From positions 4,160,001 to 4,224,000 of the forward strand of contig NZ_CP126093.1 in the NCBI RefSeq assembly GCF_030123065.1: a DNA stretch of 64,000 bases, written 5' to 3'. The notes under the pieces were generated by a model, which saw only the letters and a program-made list of their open reading frames with translations, had not been told where the DNA came from and did no database searches. Made by a program: the position numbers and the translations under genes. This DNA comes from Neobacillus sp. DY30. GTDB taxonomy: Bacteria > Bacillota > Bacilli > Bacillales > Cytobacillaceae. Below, one piece after another: positions 17,318-25,921 of the stretch. Within the stretch, counting starts at the first letter, position 1. The number at the start of each line of letters is the position of its first letter.

Positions 17318-17894
17318 ATTCTACGGGTACCAGTATTAAAAATGTAATATCATCATTTTTTAAATCAAATGTGTTTACTTTTATTCTTACATCACTTTTT
17401 AGCTTTATTTGCTGCATGTTAACATAAACATTTTTTTCATTTGGCTGAATGTCAACACCATTCGGCAGCTTATAATTTTCTTTGATAAATTTCAGTACAT
17501 AGGAAACAGGTAAAGGGAGGCTTCCAACTGAAATTGACTTTTGCTTTAGAACTAAGTCACCATTTTCTAATGCCTCTGGTTCGAAGGTAAGCTTTAAATC
17601 TACTTCTTGACTAAAGAATTGTAAGGTCCCATACAATTCCACTTCATCCTGCAGCTGTATACTATATTCTATTGGTGAATCGGCCGCTTCCTTTTTAATA
17701 TATTGGTTTATTAATACATTGAGATCTGCCTTATTCGATTTAACCTCGAAAGTAACATTCTTGTTATTAGGTTCAGTTTGTTGAATCTTCCCTTTTTCAT
17801 CGGCCGGTATCATGATTAAAGATAAAAGAATAATAACAATAATGACAATAAACCCTAATAAAAGAAAGAATCCCGTTTTCCATTTATTTTTCAT
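17316..17894 (-). CDS. ypmS: YpmS-family membrane-anchored protein
   Basis: A 192-residue protein with one N-terminal membrane segment (about 8-28) followed by an extracytoplasmic domain of the YpmS (DUF2140) family, including INQYIKKEAADSPIEYSIQL and the lipid-binding-like LPLPVSYVLKFIK region. It follows ypmR within six bases, as in B. subtilis. It probably works at the membrane with YpmR, but the role is not known. Confidence 0.88.
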   Translation of the reverse strand: MKNKWKTGFFLLLGFIVIIVIILLSLIMIPADEKGKIQQTEPNNKNVTFEVKSNKADLNVLINQYIKKEAADSPIEYSIQLQDEVELYGTLQFFSQEVDLKLTFEPEALENGDLVLKQKSISVGSLPLPVSYVLKFIKENYKLPNGVDIQPNEKNVYVNMQQIKLKSDVRIKVNTFDLKNDDITFLILVPVE

Positions 17895-17900
17895 AGAAAG

Positions 17901-18725
17901 CTAATTCTCCTCTTTACTGACCATATACGCTTTTTTAACGAGATCAGGTAATGTCCGTTCTTCTATAGTTTCGTTTAATCGATCTGCAATTAATTCATAC
18001 CCTTTATCGTTGGGATGAAACTTGTCTGTATGCAATAAACTTTCTGTTGGGTTTATAAAAAGGTCTTCAATCCCAACAAAATAAGCATTTGAATAATTAG
18101 AAACAACGCTTTGACTTGCTTTATTCCAATCCGATACGATTTGATCGAACTCTTTAATATCCGAAAACCACTGAGAAAAAGGATTGTATACTCCAACCAA
18201 AACGATATAGGCTTCGGGATTCACTCGAATAATCGTATTCATAATTTCATTCAAATTATGAATGTATACTTCTCTTTCCTTATTGAATACGGATAACTGG
18301 AGATTTGAGATATTATCTCTGACAACCTTCATAATGTCATTGCCGCCAATCGTCAAAATCACCAAATCAGCTGAACCAAGAGTATCTTTCATCTCATCTG
18401 TCTGAAGTCTTTTTAGTAACTGCGGGCTACGATTACCTTTTACACCGAAGTTATAGAAATCAACTTCCTTAATACCCTTTTCTTCCTCGAGCAAAGTTCT
18501 TAAATAAGGCAGATATCCTCCAGTTTTGGTACTATCTCCTACACCTTCTGTCAAAGAGTCACCAGCAGAAATAATCTTTATTTCCTTTGGGACAAAATCG
18601 GCAGGAATCTCTTCATAAACCACAGCAGAAGCCGTCCGTACTTTATGAAATTCCAACCGATCGGGTTTACTGCAAGAACTTAAGAAAAATGTCGAAAGAA
18701 CAAGAAAGGTGAAAACTTTTTTCAT
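17901..18725 (-). CDS. ypmR: SGNH/GDSL-family lipoprotein hydrolase, YpmR
   Basis: A 274-residue predicted lipoprotein. The signal peptide ends in the lipobox LSSC at about residues 16-19, so it should be anchored outside the membrane. The GDSL block I (SAGDSLTEGVGD) with the nucleophile serine, the GGND block III and the C-terminal DKFHPND block V with Asp and His are all present. The ATG at 18725 follows AAGGTGGTG. SGNH hydrolases cut esters of lipids or sugars; the substrate is unknown. It forms an operon with ypmS. Confidence 0.9.
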   Translation of the reverse strand: MKKVFTFLVLSTFFLSSCSKPDRLEFHKVRTASAVVYEEIPADFVPKEIKIISAGDSLTEGVGDSTKTGGYLPYLRTLLEEEKGIKEVDFYNFGVKGNRSPQLLKRLQTDEMKDTLGSADLVILTIGGNDIMKVVRDNISNLQLSVFNKEREVYIHNLNEIMNTIIRVNPEAYIVLVGVYNPFSQWFSDIKEFDQIVSDWNKASQSVVSNYSNAYFVGIEDLFINPTESLLHTDKFHPNDKGYELIADRLNETIEERTLPDLVKKAYMVSKEEN

Positions 18726-18807
18726 TCGATTCACCACCTTCTTACTAATGATATTATAACAAAACAAAAATAATACAAAACAAACTGGCACTATTTCCTA
18801 TTCATTC

Positions 18808-18837
18808 CAAAAAAATAGACCCTGTAAGAGGTCTATT
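18808..18837 (-). terminator. Terminator of the sco gene
   Basis: AATAGACC and GGTCTATT form an eight-base stem, with a run of seven T on the minus strand, just after the stop codon. Confidence 0.82.
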
Positions 18838-19408
18838 GTAACAATTTTATATCACTAACGATTTCATCATATGGAACTTCTTTGTAGCCATCGTAAATTT
18901 TCTTAACCTTTTCATCTGGTCCCACTAAGAAAAAATATGTCTGGTGAATAACCTGATCACCTTCTTGAGGTTTTTTTACTAAGGTTTTGAATGTTTCCCT
19001 CGCATATGTCTCAATAAATTCTTGTGAATAGCCTGTTAAAAAAGTCCAATTATCATCTTTCAGCCCGAAGTTCTTTGCATACTCTGTTAGTTTTTCGGGT
19101 GTATCGACAGTTGGGTCGACACTAAATGAGACAAACTCAACATTTTTCAATTCTTCTTCCTCAACCATTTTTTGCAGTTTGGTCATATTAGCTGTCATTG
19201 GCGGACAAACGTCTGCACAATTGGTGAAAATAAAATCGGCAACCCATATTTTTCCGTCCAAATTCTTTTTTTCGAATGGTTTATTGTCTTGTGTGACAGC
19301 ATTAAAATCATTTACTGGATAATCAAGCGGATTCTCGATTCCCTTCTGTCCGCAAGCTGATAGGAGTGCCACAATTACTATTAATAAATACGATATCCGA
19401 ACCTTCAT
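18833..19408 (-). CDS. ypmQ: SCO1/SenC-family copper and thioredoxin-fold lipoprotein (YpmQ, BsSCO)
   Basis: A 191-residue predicted lipoprotein with lipobox LSAC near the N-terminus and the SCO copper-binding motif CADVC; the conserved histidine is in the VIHQTYFF segment. SCO proteins help assemble the CuA site of cytochrome c oxidase on the outer face of the membrane. The ATG at 19408 is preceded by GGGGGA; upstream codons in the longer frame have no suitable site. It lies next to ypmR, as in B. subtilis. Confidence 0.92.
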   Translation of the reverse strand: MKVRISYLLIVIVALLSACGQKGIENPLDYPVNDFNAVTQDNKPFEKKNLDGKIWVADFIFTNCADVCPPMTANMTKLQKMVEEEELKNVEFVSFSVDPTVDTPEKLTEYAKNFGLKDDNWTFLTGYSQEFIETYARETFKTLVKKPQEGDQVIHQTYFFLVGPDEKVKKIYDGYKEVPYDEIVSDIKLLQ

Positions 19409-19483
19409 ATTGATCCCCCGCAACCTTTTTCTTTTCGTGATTAGTTTAACAAACATTCACAAAAGAAGAAAGACAACGGCTCA

Positions 19484-20644
19484 CTAATCCATTGTTCCTG
19501 TTTTCGTTAACGTATTTTTTACTTGAACATCAAATTTAGCATTCTTATATAATTCTTTCCATTCCTTTTGAGTTATTGGCTTACCACGGACATGAGCCAT
19601 ATACTCATTCCCAAATCCAATAGGGTCAACCTGTTTTTCTTTGAAAAACAGAAGGAGTTTTCTAACTTGATATTCCATTTCTTTATTTATTTTTTTCTCT
19701 ATGAATTTCATGTTAGCAGGTTTGCCTAAATCTAAATAATTTGTTGTTTCAAGCAATCTCGAATCCATTTTTATCTTTACTTTAAAAGCTAGATTCTTTT
19801 TATCAACCAAATCAATCTTCGTATTACTGCGCAAATTATCAATACTTATAAATAATTTGTTATAAATTTGCCCATAAGATTGTCCACCTTGTACGTTAAT
19901 TATTTTCGAAAATTCGTCGCGATTAAATTCTAATTCCTTTGATCCTGTACGGTATTCATCTGTTAAAAGTTTTAAATAAAAGAGCTTATCATTGCTTAAT
20001 CTCGCAACCATTTTATCATCATTAAATAAAGCAACCCCTGCAATCGCTGCCTTGTCCTTCTTTACTTTTAAAATTGGCAGCACCGGATCCTGCCCGTAAT
20101 CAAAAAATTTGTGATTAAATTCATGAAGTGTTGGTGAGATTAATAGTTCTCTTTCCACATTTTGTCGAATTAAATTATACAAATAGGTGCCTATATTCAC
20201 CTTTATTTTCTTCTCGTCCATACTGATGATAGAAAAAGCGTCTTTTTCAGCAATCGTTAAATATACCATATTCCCAACAGTCGGATCACGATTTAGTGCA
20301 TTTACAAGCTGAATAATTCCTTTTTCAGCCAACTCCTCACTATAAATAACACACCTGAGCTGGCCCATTTCTAGTCTTTGGTCGATTGCAAGATTTTCCT
20401 CAGCCCGTAATGTTTGGAGGGTATTCGCATCAGCAGTAATCAAGTTAGTCATAACTTTGGCCATTGGATCAAATTTTGTTACAGAAACTGTTCCCTTGAT
20501 TTCATTTTCCTTCTTTAAATCAAATCCAATTGCTGTAATGAGGCCTAATCTCTCCAATTGCTTGGGTTCTGTACCACAGCTTGTTAGTAATAAGAGAGAA
20601 CTCATCGCAATCACAGTCCTTAGCCATTTACGACGTTTCTGCAT
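19484..20644 (-). CDS. Ger(x)C-family spore germination lipoprotein
   Basis: C subunit of a GerA-type nutrient germinant receptor, 386 residues, with signal peptide and lipobox LLTSC at about residues 19-23. The N-terminal domain starts with the family segment RLGLITAIGFD. The gene overlaps the end of the B subunit gene by 17 bases, so the subunits are coupled. The receptor sits in the spore inner membrane and senses amino acids, sugars or nucleosides; which germinant cannot be told from sequence. Confidence 0.93.
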   Translation of the reverse strand: MQKRRKWLRTVIAMSSLLLLTSCGTEPKQLERLGLITAIGFDLKKENEIKGTVSVTKFDPMAKVMTNLITADANTLQTLRAEENLAIDQRLEMGQLRCVIYSEELAEKGIIQLVNALNRDPTVGNMVYLTIAEKDAFSIISMDEKKIKVNIGTYLYNLIRQNVERELLISPTLHEFNHKFFDYGQDPVLPILKVKKDKAAIAGVALFNDDKMVARLSNDKLFYLKLLTDEYRTGSKELEFNRDEFSKIINVQGGQSYGQIYNKLFISIDNLRSNTKIDLVDKKNLAFKVKIKMDSRLLETTNYLDLGKPANMKFIEKKINKEMEYQVRKLLLFFKEKQVDPIGFGNEYMAHVRGKPITQKEWKELYKNAKFDVQVKNTLTKTGTMD

Positions 20645-21749
20645 GCTTACTTTCCCTCCTTTTATACCATTTTTTTATGAAAACAATCATGGCAAGAAGA
20701 ACGGGATAGCAAAAAGCAAAGTAAAATCCTAGTTTTGCTACCCAATCTGTAATCGTATTCATTTGATATCTTGTCTTTATAAAGAATGAAGCTCCAAAAG
20801 CCGCAATAGCAATAATCCAAACACCCCATTTTTGTTTTTTTCGCAGAATTCTAGAAAATCCTTTTGTAGCCGCCCAAAGATACAAGCACATATTTGGCAT
20901 TATAATGAGCATCCAAAAGGAAACAGCAATAAATTCAAACCGTTCTAAGTTCGGAAGTCTAACGATCTTAAACATTGACAAAACCGGCCAGATCGTTTTT
21001 TCCAAGCTGTTAGAGGCGAAGAATACAATAGAAATGATGGTTGCAAACGTAAAGGTGATGGTTGTAATCAAATTTCCTATTAGAACAAAAAACATAGCTT
21101 TCTGCTTTTCTTTTACAAATGGGTAAACAAACAGAATAATTTCAAACCCCAGCATAGAAAGTGTTGTACTGTGAGCTCCCATAAATAGCTGTTTCACATT
21201 CGCATTCATAATTGGAAACAAATGAGTAAAATCACCGAATTGCAACGGGACAAAAAGGACTACAGCCAGCCATATGGTCCCTACAACAGATAGAAATGCC
21301 ACACCAACAACTACCCTTATTCCACCATAAACAGTATAAATGACTAACAATATGAGAACGAGGGAAAGCTGCCAAGTTGGCAAAGTCGGAAATATCCACA
21401 CTTGAACAATTTCAACGTAGTTCATTAGAATGATGAAAAATGTTGATGTCATATACATCATGTAGAGGAAATTCAAAGAATTCCCTACCCATTTGCCAAA
21501 AATATCAACATGAATTCCATACAAATCTGCACTTTCATATTGCTTAAGCATTTGAATCATAATTACCAAAACAATAGAAACAATGATCCCTGCTAGAAAA
21601 ACAGAAATCCAAGCGTCATGCTTCGCTTCTAAATAAACAATTCTTGGCAGCCCAGCTAACCCTACTCCTACCTGTATCGAGTGAATGATAAATATGAGCA
21701 TGGGTGCATTAAACAATAATCCTTCTTTTGGATGTAAATTCACCTTCAT
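20628..21749 (-). CDS. GerAB/ArcD-family germinant receptor permease subunit
   Basis: B subunit, 373 residues, with about ten hydrophobic helices and the APC-fold architecture of GerAB. It begins 12 bases after the A subunit gene. In the known GerA-type receptors the B subunit binds the germinant, so differences in this protein usually set specificity. Confidence 0.93.
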   Translation of the reverse strand: MKVNLHPKEGLLFNAPMLIFIIHSIQVGVGLAGLPRIVYLEAKHDAWISVFLAGIIVSIVLVIMIQMLKQYESADLYGIHVDIFGKWVGNSLNFLYMMYMTSTFFIILMNYVEIVQVWIFPTLPTWQLSLVLILLVIYTVYGGIRVVVGVAFLSVVGTIWLAVVLFVPLQFGDFTHLFPIMNANVKQLFMGAHSTTLSMLGFEIILFVYPFVKEKQKAMFFVLIGNLITTITFTFATIISIVFFASNSLEKTIWPVLSMFKIVRLPNLERFEFIAVSFWMLIIMPNMCLYLWAATKGFSRILRKKQKWGVWIIAIAAFGASFFIKTRYQMNTITDWVAKLGFYFAFCYPVLLAMIVFIKKWYKRRESKHAETS

Positions 21750-21761
21750 ATTTGTTCGCTC

Positions 21762-23279
21762 CTATTCATCTACATCCTTTTTTTGTTTTGCCTTCCTTTT
21801 AGGGAAGCGCTCCTGGTCTTCTGTTCGATTCGTTAAGGGACGGAATGAAAGATATTGCGGAGGCAACTTAAAAAAACTATATCCTAAATCCTTTAATCTA
21901 ACTGGATATACAGGTGTAAGATAGGGGCCTCCTATGGTTTCTAATTTAAGTAAATGGACGATGAAATAGCAGAAACATAGCATGATTCCAATACCTCCCC
22001 ATAATCCTGCCATTATGATAATTGGGAACCGAATGATACGAATTGCGGTACCCATTAGGTAACTTGGAGTCGTAAATGATCCAAGAGCGCTTAATGCAAT
22101 GATTATGATCAAGATATTGCTAGTAAATCCTGCCTCAACGGCCGCTTGCCCAATTACGATACCTCCTACAATACCCATCGTCTGACCTACTTTTGTCGGC
22201 AGCCTGGCCCCAGCCTCTCGTAATAATTCGATAACAAATTCGAGTAATAATGCTTCCATGACGGGTGGAAAAGGAACTCTCGCTCTTGATTCCCCCAACG
22301 ACAGCAGCAATGGAGAGGGAATGACTTCATAGTGATAGGTTAAAACGGCCACATAGGCAGGCGTAAGTAATACAGAAAAAAAGGTTGCCACTAGCCGGAG
22401 CATACGTAAAAATAATCCCATGTTCCAGCGCATATAAACATCTTCTGTTGATTCGAAAAAGGCAAAAAACGATGTAGGACCATAAAGGCAGTCTGGACTC
22501 CTGTCCAATAATACAGCCACTTTACCCCTATATAGCGCTATCGATACTCGATCAGGGAGCTCTGTGGTCATTAACTGTGGGAATACAGACCAGCTGTCGC
22601 TCTCAATATACTGACCAAGGACGGTTGTCCCGGGAACATAATCCAAGTTCAGTTCTTGGACCCTCTGCCTAAAGGTTTGGACAATTTCTTCATCCGCAAT
22701 ACCCTTAATGTAGACAAGCTTAGCTTTTGTTTTTGATCGTTTACCGACAGTCAAGTCTTCTGCACATAAATCTTCATCTTTAATGTTGTTCCTTAAAATA
22801 TTCATGTTAGCCTGTAGTGATTCGGTAAAAGCGATTTTGGGACCATAAACAAGCGATTCCGTTTCCGCTTTTTCAAGACCTCTTTCAAGGGTCTTACTAA
22901 CATCCGCTAGAATCCCATAGGGCTGCCCTTCAGCGTAAATATATACTTTACCTTCATTAATTCCCGAAACCACTTCACTTAATTGATTAACAGCAGTGAT
23001 CGAAATCATGGGTAAGACTTTTGCAATCGATTCACAAGTCCATTCCATGTCCTTATTGTTTAGTATGGATTTGATGACAATATCGTCGAGCCTCGTTGAG
23101 TCGATGGATGAGTTCATCAAACAAAAGATTAGCTTCTCCCCGTCCTTTTTCATTGTCCTAAAGACAAGGTCAGAACCAACATTTAATTCAGATTTAAGCT
23201 GCTCTTTTAATTCTTCCAAGTCTAAACTATGAGCTTTCGGTGTATCATCCGCTTTTTTACCTGACAACCATTTGAACAT
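21762..23279 (-). CDS. GerA-family germinant receptor subunit A
   Basis: A subunit, 505 residues. A soluble N-terminal region is followed by the conserved membrane domain holding PPVMEALLLEFVIELLREAG and KVGQTMGIVGGIVIGQAAVEAG. I chose the ATG at 23279 (MFKWLSGKK) because AAAGGTG precedes it; the frame extends to 23381 but that part crosses an intergenic GGTGCC repeat and a likely promoter. First gene of the A-B-C operon, expected to be forespore (sigma-G) expressed. Confidence 0.92.
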   Translation of the reverse strand: MFKWLSGKKADDTPKAHSLDLEELKEQLKSELNVGSDLVFRTMKKDGEKLIFCLMNSSIDSTRLDDIVIKSILNNKDMEWTCESIAKVLPMISITAVNQLSEVVSGINEGKVYIYAEGQPYGILADVSKTLERGLEKAETESLVYGPKIAFTESLQANMNILRNNIKDEDLCAEDLTVGKRSKTKAKLVYIKGIADEEIVQTFRQRVQELNLDYVPGTTVLGQYIESDSWSVFPQLMTTELPDRVSIALYRGKVAVLLDRSPDCLYGPTSFFAFFESTEDVYMRWNMGLFLRMLRLVATFFSVLLTPAYVAVLTYHYEVIPSPLLLSLGESRARVPFPPVMEALLLEFVIELLREAGARLPTKVGQTMGIVGGIVIGQAAVEAGFTSNILIIIIALSALGSFTTPSYLMGTAIRIIRFPIIIMAGLWGGIGIMLCFCYFIVHLLKLETIGGPYLTPVYPVRLKDLGYSFFKLPPQYLSFRPLTNRTEDQERFPKRKAKQKKDVDE

Positions 23280-23351
23280 AGGCAACACCTTTTTAATTTC
23301 AATTTTTTTTAGCATTACCAAAAAAGCAATTTTTACCCAAGGATTCAGTAT

Positions 23352-23364
23352 GGTGCCAGGCACC
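23352..23364. repeat. GGTGCC-A-GGCACC palindrome
   Basis: A perfect 13-base palindrome upstream of the ger operon. A degenerate copy sharing CCAGGCACCCTT lies at 8763-8774 upstream of the yodT operon. Words of this kind are often dispersed in Bacillus intergenic DNA. Confidence 0.5.
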
Positions 23365-23380
23365 CTTATACTTTTTTCCA

Positions 23381-23415
23381 TTTCAATGATTTTGTAACAA
23401 ACACAATCATTGAAA
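23381..23415. promoter_or_regulatory. Perfect 11-base inverted repeat between gerA and the MBL gene
   Basis: TTTCAATGATT and AATCATTGAAA are separated by 13 bases, in the divergent intergenic region. No T run follows directly on either strand, so an operator is more likely than a terminator. Confidence 0.5.
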
Positions 23416-23447
23416 TTGTGGATTATAGATTAGCGCAAAAAGGTTTA

Positions 23448-23475
23448 TTGAATTGGGATGATATGGTACTATGAA
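23448..23475 (+). promoter_or_regulatory. Sigma-A-type promoter of the MBL-fold gene
   Basis: TTGAAT and TATGAA are 16 bases apart. The -10 box overlaps the FadR-like operator that begins at 23471. Confidence 0.5.
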
Positions 23476-23490
23476 TGAGTATTCATTCAA
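23471..23490. promoter_or_regulatory. FadR-type operator
   Basis: TGAATGAGTATTCATTCA, with A on each side, is a near-perfect palindrome. It matches the B. subtilis FadR (YsiA) consensus TGAATGAMTANTCATTCA at all but one position, and overlaps the -10 box of the next gene, where a repressor would block transcription. Confidence 0.65.
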
Positions 23491-23529
23491 CATACAGAAA
23501 ATTTAGTCAACTTAACAGGGGTGAAAAAA

Positions 23530-24423
23530 ATGCAGCAAATCGGTCCGCTTTTGATTATGGAAGGTCCTAATCATAGTAAGGTCCCCTTTTCAAGAAGCTT
23601 GTACATCAATAGTAAAGAGAAGGTACTCATTGATACTGGTGCTAATCCAACGGATCTTCGGGCGCTGAATGATCAGCACGGGGTTGAGTTAATCATCAAT
23701 ACGCACTACCACCCCGATCATACCTTGCATAATCATTTGTTTCCGAACGTTGAAAAATGGATTAACCCATTAGAATTTGAAACGATCCAATCTATTGAAG
23801 GGATTGCGCGGGGAAACGGCGTGTATCAGGAATGGGGTCAGGAGGGTGTGGAAGCATTAAGGAAGCACATGCCTGAGGAATGGGTACAAAACCTCGGAGA
23901 AATTTCCGGAACTTATCGATATGAGCAGGAATACAACTTCAGCGGAGTTAAAGTAAACTTTCTTCATACACCTGGTCACACGGAGGGGTATTCCAGTCCC
24001 TATTTTCCTGAATTAGGGGTCGTCTTTGTCGGGGATTTTGATATGACTTCCTTTGGTCCATGGTATTTTGGTACGGACGGAGATATCAATGCGTTCATTG
24101 AATCCGGTCGACGACTTTTAGAGTTGGAGGCAGATACCTATATTACAGGTCATCAAAAAGGTATTTTTACGAAACAAGAATTTATTATCGCAATGGATAA
24201 ATTCTTAGCGATGATCGACCAACGTGACCAGACTATCGAAATGTATGTACGTCAGGGAATGAATTTCGAAGAACTCACAAATATCGGGATCTTCTATCCG
24301 AAAAAAATATTGAGTACTATGATTTTGAGGACATGGGAACGGAGTGGGATTCGTAAGCATTTGCAGCGGTTAGGGTATACCGTTCACGAATCATCGTCGG
24401 AAATTGCGTTGGTAAATAAATAG
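23530..24423 (+). CDS. MBL-fold metallo-hydrolase
   Basis: Metallo-beta-lactamase-fold hydrolase of 297 residues. Metal ligands are visible in THYHPDHT (HxHxDH), in HTPGHTEG and in the aspartate of VGDFDM, with a further His in ITGHQKG. The start is the ATG at 23530 after AGGGGTG; the GTG at 23521 is part of the ribosome binding site. A FadR-type operator covers its promoter, so it may belong to the fatty-acid degradation regulon, for example as an acyl-thioester or lactone hydrolase (inference). The substrate is unknown. Confidence 0.85.
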   Translation: MQQIGPLLIMEGPNHSKVPFSRSLYINSKEKVLIDTGANPTDLRALNDQHGVELIINTHYHPDHTLHNHLFPNVEKWINPLEFETIQSIEGIARGNGVYQEWGQEGVEALRKHMPEEWVQNLGEISGTYRYEQEYNFSGVKVNFLHTPGHTEGYSSPYFPELGVVFVGDFDMTSFGPWYFGTDGDINAFIESGRRLLELEADTYITGHQKGIFTKQEFIIAMDKFLAMIDQRDQTIEMYVRQGMNFEELTNIGIFYPKKILSTMILRTWERSGIRKHLQRLGYTVHESSSEIALVNK

Positions 24424-24449
24424 GATGGTGCTACGGGGCACCATCCTAA
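24424..24449 (+). terminator. Terminator of the MBL gene (probably bidirectional)
   Basis: GGATGGTGC and GCACCATCC form a nine-base stem followed by TAATTTTATT, between convergent genes. Confidence 0.8.
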
Positions 24450-24451
24450 TT

Positions 24452-25294
24452 TTATTCAGTGTAATACATTAAGGCAATTGCGCCTGGTCCTGTGTGGGTG
24501 CTGATGGTTGGACCTGTATAATCAACGGATATATTCTGGTAACCCGTTAATTCTATAATAGAGTCTTTTACTTTTGTAGCTAACCCATGGGCCTCAGCAT
24601 GTACAATCCCTACACCACGAATGGTTTTCCCTTTTACATCCTCAGCAAATTGTTTAGCCAGCCATTTTACCACTTGAGAATGACTGCGAACCTTTGCGAC
24701 AGGATTGTATTCCGCACCTTCAAGCGAGGCAATCGGCTTGATATTAAGTAATGAGCCGATAAAGGCCTTCCCTTTACCGATTCTACCGCCTTTCACCATA
24801 TTCTCGAGGGTATCAATCATTATATACAGTTTCGTATTTTCACAAACGGTTTCAAGCCGTTCAAGAATTTCTTCCATACTCTTTCCTTGCTGAGCCATTT
24901 CAGCAGCTTCTCTAACTTGAAACTGGAGAGCAATGGATATAAATTTGGAATCTAGTACGGTTACCTTTGTGTTTGTCATTTGGGCAGCACTTTCTGCAGA
25001 GCGTACGGTGCCGCTCATTTTCCCGGTCATATGTATCGATAGAACCTCATAGCCCTCTTCACCAAGCTTGTCATATACTTCAAGAAAGGTACCAGCAGAA
25101 GGCTGGGAGCTCTTCGGTAATTCCTCTAAACTTTTCATTGTTTCCAAAAATTCAGCGGGTTGAATTTCAAATCTGTCTAAGTATGTTTCACGATTGATGG
25201 TTACTGACAAAGGCACGATCACAACACCAAGCTGTTCGGCCTGCTCTTTTGTCATATCCATGGTCGAATCCGTTACTATTTTAATCTTGCTCAT
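24452..25294 (-). CDS. DegV-family fatty-acid-binding protein
   Basis: A 280-residue DegV protein. The N-terminal TDSTMDM segment and the central SSQPSAG and MSGTVRSAESAA segments are those that bind the fatty-acid carboxylate. In Firmicutes several DegV (FakB-type) proteins present fatty acids to the FakA kinase. It is next to a gene with a FadR-like operator, and a second DegV protein lies at 57594-58442; the two probably differ in chain preference (inference). Confidence 0.92.
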   Translation of the reverse strand: MSKIKIVTDSTMDMTKEQAEQLGVVIVPLSVTINRETYLDRFEIQPAEFLETMKSLEELPKSSQPSAGTFLEVYDKLGEEGYEVLSIHMTGKMSGTVRSAESAAQMTNTKVTVLDSKFISIALQFQVREAAEMAQQGKSMEEILERLETVCENTKLYIMIDTLENMVKGGRIGKGKAFIGSLLNIKPIASLEGAEYNPVAKVRSHSQVVKWLAKQFAEDVKGKTIRGVGIVHAEAHGLATKVKDSIIELTGYQNISVDYTGPTISTHTGPGAIALMYYTE

Positions 25295-25390
25295 CTACTC
25301 ACATCCTAGCATTTACTCCATTGTATTATACAGGTTCCCTATTCTTTACGATATACATTCCCCTATTTTCATGAAATTAATTGTGAAAAT

Positions 25391-25420
25391 TAAAAGAACA
25401 CTGGGATATCCAGTGCTCTG
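25391..25420 (-). terminator. Terminator of the small orphan gene
   Basis: AGCACTGG and CCAGTGTTCT pair around ATAT, with TTTTAATTTT following on the minus strand. Confidence 0.75.
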
Positions 25421-25426
25421 AAAAAA

Positions 25427-25720
25427 TTATGCATTATTCTTTAATTCTGGTACTGAAAACAAAGCTTCATAATCAGGCCATTTCATAACCCTTTTTAAAT
25501 ACTCTTTAAACGAATAGCATTTGCTCGGCTTTGTCTCCAAATAGAGTGTAGAAATAAAATTCTGTAAACGGACTTGGATCATAAATGTATAAGTGCTGCC
25601 TTCCTCCAACAAAGGAATTTCAATAACTTTAACCTTCTGTCCAACCACATTTTTGAACTCTAGGCTTTTGAATAACAAAATATCAATCCTCTTTTTCACC
25701 CGTTTGAGGATATTATACAC
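25427..25720 (-). CDS. Small protein of unknown function
   Basis: An open frame of up to 97 residues with no family I recognise. The central part (FKNVVGQKVKVIEIPLLEEG, then TYTFMIQVRLQNF) looks like a small beta-rich domain and the end is LysTrp and Tyr-rich. The GTG at 25720 has no ribosome binding site; a TTG at 25678, nine bases after AGAGG, is a better start and would give 83 residues. A clear terminator follows, which supports a real gene. Confidence 0.55.
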   Translation of the reverse strand: MYNILKRVKKRIDILLFKSLEFKNVVGQKVKVIEIPLLEEGSTYTFMIQVRLQNFISTLYLETKPSKCYSFKEYLKRVMKWPDYEALFSVPELKNNA

Positions 25721-25878
25721 CTAAAGTGCAATCGAACGGTGTCTAAATGTGGTTGGTTGGAGAAATAATTATGAAAATATTTTTTGTGAATTGGTATTAG
25801 TAATCAGGTCACTTGCTGATAACATGTAAGTTAATCAAATGCTAGATAAGTGTAGGGTTGAGAGTACAGAAAAAATCA

Positions 25879-25921
25879 TAAAAATGCCCCCATTCAACAA
25901 ATTTCGAATGGGGGTATTTTT
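25879..25921 (-). terminator. Terminator of the hydrogenase/hyp operon
   Basis: A strong stem (ATGCCCCCATTC with GAATGGGGGTAT) sits directly after the hypE stop codon, with A and T runs on both sides. Confidence 0.9.

Noticed and set aside
23279-23381. N-terminal extension of the GerA subunit frame
   Set aside because: There is no ribosome binding site at the upstream ATG and the stretch crosses the GGTGCC palindrome; the ATG at 23279 is better.
25771-25800. A nine-codon frame after a GGAG site upstream of the hyp terminator
   Set aside because: It is very short, has no structure around it and no downstream gene on that strand to regulate.
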